A stretch of 7,622 nt of DNA, taken from the NCBI GenBank assembly GCA_011371465.1, contig DRQL01000122.1:1-7622 (forward strand), given 5' to 3'. Origin of the DNA: Gammaproteobacteria bacterium. Lineage in GTDB: Bacteria > Pseudomonadota > Gammaproteobacteria > DSM-19610. A program made the position numbers and the translations under genes. This document shows positions 4,814 to 7,622 of the stretch, piece after piece. Numbering within the stretch: position 1 is the stretch's first letter; every line of letters begins with the position of its first letter. A model generated the notes under the pieces. That model worked only from the letters and a program-made list of their open reading frames with translations. It did no database searches and was not told the DNA's origin.

Positions 4814-6769
4814 TTACTTGTTATCGTCCTTGACCTCTTCAAACTCGGCGTCGACGGCATCCTCACCGGCGGCCTCGGCCGTCTCGGCACTGCCCGCCGC
4901 TCCCGCTGCACCCGCCGCGGCTCCGGCTGCCGCGGCATCCGCGCCACCCTGCTCGGCGTAGAGTTTCTCGGCCAGTTTGCCGGACAGCTCTGCGAGTGCG
5001 GTCGTTTTGGCTTCTATCGCTGCCTTGTCGTCACCCTTGAGGACTTCCTTCAGCTCCTCGACGGCCTTGTCGATGGCCTGTTTCTCGTCGGCGCTGACCT
5101 TGTCCTCGCCCAGATCCTTGAGGGACTTCTCGGTAGCGTGGATCATGTTGTCCGCCTGGTTACGCGCATCCGCCAGTTCGTGGAACTTGCGATCCTCGTC
5201 GGCGTGCGCCTCGGCATCCTGCACCATCCGTTCGACCTCGTCATCCGACAGTCCGCTGGACGCCTTGATCACGATTTTCTGTTCCTTGCCGGTGCCCTTG
5301 TCCCTGGCCGACACGTTGAGAATACCGTTGGCATCGATGTCAAAGGTCACCTCGATCTGCGGTACACCACGCGGTGCCGGCGGGATGTCCGTGAGATCGA
5401 AACGGCCCAGTGACTTATTGGCACTGGCGATTTCACGCTCACCCTGCAACACATGAACAGTCACTGCATTCTGGTTGTCATCGGCCGTGGAGAACACCTG
5501 GGTCGCCTTGGTCGGGATTGTGGTGTTCTTTTCGATCAGTTTGGTCATAACACCGCCCAGGGTTTCGATCCCCAGGGACAGCGGAGTCACATCCAGCAGC
5601 AATACGTCCTTGACCTCGCCGCCCAGTACACCACCCTGAATGGCAGCACCCACGGCTACCGCTTCATCCGGGTTCACGTCACGGCGCGGCTCCTTGCCGA
5701 AGAAATCCTGTACGGCCTGCTGCACCTTGGGCATACGCGTCTGACCCCCGACCAGGATCACGTCATCGATATCGCCAACCGACAGCCCGGCATCCTTGAG
5801 CGCCAGCTTGCAGGGCTCGATGGTGCGCTCCACCAGTTCCTCGACCAGCGATTCCAGCTTGGCGCGGGTGATCTTGAGGTTGAGGTGCTTGGGACCACTG
5901 GCATCAGCCGTGATGTACGGCAGGTTGACGTCGGTCTGCTGGCTGGAAGACAGCTCGATCTTGGTCTTTTCAGCCGCTTCCTTGAGCCGCTGCATGGCGA
6001 GCGGATCGCCGCGCAGGTCGATACCCTGGTCCTTCTTGAACTCGTCCGCCAGGTAATCGATCAGGCGCTTGTCGAAATCCTCACCACCGAGGAAGGTGTC
6101 ACCGTTGGTGGACAACACCTCGAACTGGTGTTCACCGTCGATATCGGCAATCTCAATGATGGAGATATCGAACGTACCGCCACCCAGGTCGTACACAGCA
6201 ATCTTGACATCACCGCGTTTCTTGTCCATGCCATAGGCCAGTGCCGCGGCGGTCGGTTCGTTGATGATGCGCTTGACGTCCAGGCCCGCGATCCTGCCTG
6301 CATCCTTGGTCGCCTGGCGCTGGGAATCATTGAAATAGGCCGGCACCGTGATGACGGCTTCCGTTACCGGTTCGCCAAGGTAGTCCTCGGCGGACTTCTT
6401 CATTTTCTGCAACACGCGCGCAGACACTTCCGGCGCGGCCATGCGTTTGCCGGCAGCCTCGACCCAGGCATCGCCGTTATCCGCCTTGATGATCTTGTAA
6501 GGCACCAGGTCCAGGTCTTTCTGTACCTCGGGATCCTCGAAGCGACGACCGATGAGGCGCTTGACCGCGTACAGGGTATTTGCCGGGTTGGTCACGGCCT
6601 GGCGTTTGGCGGCCTGGCCAACCAGTACTTCGTCACCTTCCGTGAAAGCCACAATGGAAGGCGTGGTACGGTCACCTTCGCTGTTTTCAATAACGCGCGG
6701 CTCACCACCTTCCATGACGGCCACGCAGGAGTTGGTCGTGCCAAGGTCAATACCGATTATCTTGCCCAT
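4814..6769 (-). CDS. dnaK: Molecular chaperone DnaK (Hsp70)
   Basis: A 651-residue full-length Hsp70, the central ATP-driven cytoplasmic chaperone working with DnaJ and GrpE. The ATPase domain (about 1-385) shows the phosphate-1 motif IDLGTTNS at 7-14, the phosphate-2 motif DLGGGTFD at 194-201 with T199 (the autophosphorylated residue in E. coli), and VILVGGQTRMPKVQ at 338-350. The hydrophobic linker is at 389-397 (VLLLDVTPL). The substrate-binding domain follows, then the helical lid (about 505-605), a low-complexity Ala/Gly tail (about 609-636) and the conserved end EFEEVKDDNK. The start is supported by a good GGGAG ribosome-binding site (6784-6780). The gene follows grpE by 84 bp, in which a sigma-32-type promoter is visible. 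Nothing essential is missing. Confidence 0.99.
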   Translation of the reverse strand: MGKIIGIDLGTTNSCVAVMEGGEPRVIENSEGDRTTPSIVAFTEGDEVLVGQAAKRQAVTNPANTLYAVKRLIGRRFEDPEVQKDLDLVPYKIIKADNGDAWVEAAGKRMAAPEVSARVLQKMKKSAEDYLGEPVTEAVITVPAYFNDSQRQATKDAGRIAGLDVKRIINEPTAAALAYGMDKKRGDVKIAVYDLGGGTFDISIIEIADIDGEHQFEVLSTNGDTFLGGEDFDKRLIDYLADEFKKDQGIDLRGDPLAMQRLKEAAEKTKIELSSSQQTDVNLPYITADASGPKHLNLKITRAKLESLVEELVERTIEPCKLALKDAGLSVGDIDDVILVGGQTRMPKVQQAVQDFFGKEPRRDVNPDEAVAVGAAIQGGVLGGEVKDVLLLDVTPLSLGIETLGGVMTKLIEKNTTIPTKATQVFSTADDNQNAVTVHVLQGEREIASANKSLGRFDLTDIPPAPRGVPQIEVTFDIDANGILNVSARDKGTGKEQKIVIKASSGLSDDEVERMVQDAEAHADEDRKFHELADARNQADNMIHATEKSLKDLGEDKVSADEKQAIDKAVEELKEVLKGDDKAAIEAKTTALAELSGKLAEKLYAEQGGADAAAAGAAAGAAGAAGSAETAEAAGEDAVDAEFEEVKDDNK

Positions 6770-6829
6770 GTTTGTCGCTCTCCCAGAGTTCAGATTCGTA
6801 TGCGGTTAAAAATAGGTTACTTGCCACCC

Positions 6830-6858
6830 TAGATGGGGTCAGGCATCTGTTTTTCAAG
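6830..6858 (-). promoter_or_regulatory. Sigma-32 (RpoH) heat-shock promoter of dnaK
   Basis: On the minus strand the -35 element CTTGAAA (6858-6852) and the -10 element CCCCATCTA (6838-6830) are separated by 13 bp. This agrees with the established sigma-32 consensus (CTTGAAA, then CCCCATnTA) at every defined position. The -35 overlaps the grpE stop codon (6856-6854). Transcription should start near 6823-6825, giving dnaK a leader of about 55 nt. Confidence 0.85.
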
Positions 6859-7450
6859 CCTGTTCATCAAGCTGGCCGCTGCCGGCTTTGGAAACGATCA
6901 CCATCGCCGGGCGAATCAGCCGATCGTTCAACAGGTAGCCCTTCTGCACGACCGTGACCACCGTGTTCGGCGGCACGTCGTCGCGTTCCTGCATGGACAT
7001 TGCTTCATGATATTCAGGATTAAATGGTTCGTTTAATGCTTTGACTTCCTTTATATTATACTTCTCCATTGCCGAAGTCAGCATTTTCAGGGTCAGTTCA
7101 CTGCCCTCGCGAAGCTGCGCCGCATCCGCGCTGTCCTGTGCTGCGGCCAGCCCCATTTCCAGGCTGTCCCGGACCGGCAGAAGATCGATGGCGAATTTTT
7201 CCAGCGCAAATTTATGCGCATTGGCGACATCGCGCTCCCGGCGCTTGCGCAGGTTCTCGATATCGGCCTGCAGCCGCAGGCACTGGTCCCAGTGTTCGTC
7301 CGCCTTGCTGCGCGCATCGGTCAGCAGTGCATGCAGCGCTTGCGGATCATCCTCGGGCCGTTCATCCCCTGCATTGTCTTCATTCCCGGAAGCGATATCT
7401 TCCACCACTTCCAGGTCGTCTTCGGGCGCCTGTTTCTGCTTGCTGCTCAT
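6854..7450 (-). CDS. grpE: Nucleotide exchange factor GrpE
   Basis: A 198-residue GrpE, the dimeric factor that releases ADP from DnaK and acts as a thermosensor of the chaperone cycle. There is an acidic, probably disordered N-terminus (about 1-36), then a long heptad-like helix (about 37-90, including CLRLQADIENLRKRRERDV) forming the dimer coiled coil. The C-terminal beta domain that contacts DnaK includes NEPFNPEYHEAMS at 140-152 and the family signature around VVTVVQKGYLLNDRLIRPAMVIVSK, starting at 164. Length is normal. The start is backed by GAGG at 7460-7457, 6 nt before the ATG. A short stretch (about 7010-7075) is much richer in A+T than the rest. The 97 bp between this gene and hrcA show no clear promoter, terminator or CIRCE element. 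Confidence 0.97.
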   Translation of the reverse strand: MSSKQKQAPEDDLEVVEDIASGNEDNAGDERPEDDPQALHALLTDARSKADEHWDQCLRLQADIENLRKRRERDVANAHKFALEKFAIDLLPVRDSLEMGLAAAQDSADAAQLREGSELTLKMLTSAMEKYNIKEVKALNEPFNPEYHEAMSMQERDDVPPNTVVTVVQKGYLLNDRLIRPAMVIVSKAGSGQLDEQA

Positions 7451-7549
7451 CTACTTCCTCTTTATATTACAAGTGGATACGCTACTTACCTTATCTTCTT
7501 TCAGCAATCTTGCCCGGGTCTCACGGGGCACGGCAACTGTATATGCGGT

Positions 7550-7622
7550 CTAATCGTGCGGATTCAAGGCCGCACTGAGAATTCGCGCAGTGGCATCGAC
7601 AATCGGTATCACCCGCTCATAG
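7550..7622 (-). CDS. hrcA: Heat-inducible transcription repressor HrcA, C-terminal end
   Basis: Only the last 23 residues and the stop codon TAG (7552-7550) are in the window. The readable frame gives YERVIPIVDATARILSAALN followed by PHD. This matches the conserved C-terminus of HrcA, where an R(M)xYxRVIPxVDxTAxxLS pattern is typical. HrcA represses chaperone genes by binding CIRCE inverted repeats and is itself tuned by GroEL. Its position directly upstream of grpE agrees with the hrcA-grpE-dnaK-dnaJ order. The DNA-binding domain lies outside the window. The assignment rests on a short peptide plus synteny. Confidence 0.85.
   Translation of the reverse strand, partial: YERVIPIVDATARILSAALNPHD

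Noticed and set aside
5453..6832. A 459-codon open frame on the plus strand, antisense to dnaK.
   Set aside because: It mirrors dnaK codon by codon. Long antisense frames opposite hsp70 genes in GC-rich DNA are a known artefact and have been misannotated as glutamate dehydrogenase-like proteins. No ribosome-binding site or protein family supports it.
7451..7549. CIRCE operator or sigma-32 promoter in front of grpE.
   Set aside because: No TTAGCACTC-type arms and no CTTGAA/CCCCAT pair at proper spacing were found on the minus strand.

Overview
This window reads as a conserved housekeeping stretch of a GC-rich gammaproteobacterial chromosome. Every gene lies on the minus strand, so transcription runs from high to low coordinates: hrcA (C-terminal end only), grpE, dnaK, dnaJ, dapB, a two-domain APH-like kinase/AAA ATPase gene, rimP and nusA (N-terminal end only). 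The order hrcA-grpE-dnaK-dnaJ-dapB, the E. coli-like DnaK tail (EFEEVKDDNK) and the rimP-nusA pair point to Gammaproteobacteria of the non-enteric type that keep hrcA. Genus cannot be fixed from this sequence alone.

Right part (7622 to about 3574): the heat-shock cluster. HrcA is the repressor, GrpE the nucleotide exchange factor, DnaK the Hsp70 and DnaJ the J-domain co-chaperone. A near-perfect sigma-32 type promoter overlaps the grpE stop codon and would drive dnaK-dnaJ separately. A strong 13-bp hairpin sits between dnaK and dnaJ and could lower dnaJ output relative to dnaK.

Middle (3573 to 2374): a 154-bp non-coding MITE/REPIN-like element with about 20-bp terminal inverted repeats and two facing REP-type hairpins lies between dnaJ and dapB. 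It is followed by a possible dapB promoter region, then dapB (lysine/diaminopimelate synthesis) and an intrinsic terminator.

Left part (2373 to 1): a protein fusing an APH/choline-kinase-like domain to a P-loop kinase domain (substrate unknown), then the start of the rimP-nusA operon (30S maturation and transcription elongation). That operon is preceded by a leader with two hairpins, the second a full intrinsic terminator only 11 nt before the rimP start codon.

The protein-coding content is ordinary. The most interesting signals are non-coding: the compensatory-mutation REP pair, the rimP-nusA leader terminator, the sigma-32 promoter and the dnaK-dnaJ hairpin. I see no evidence for an undescribed multi-gene system.
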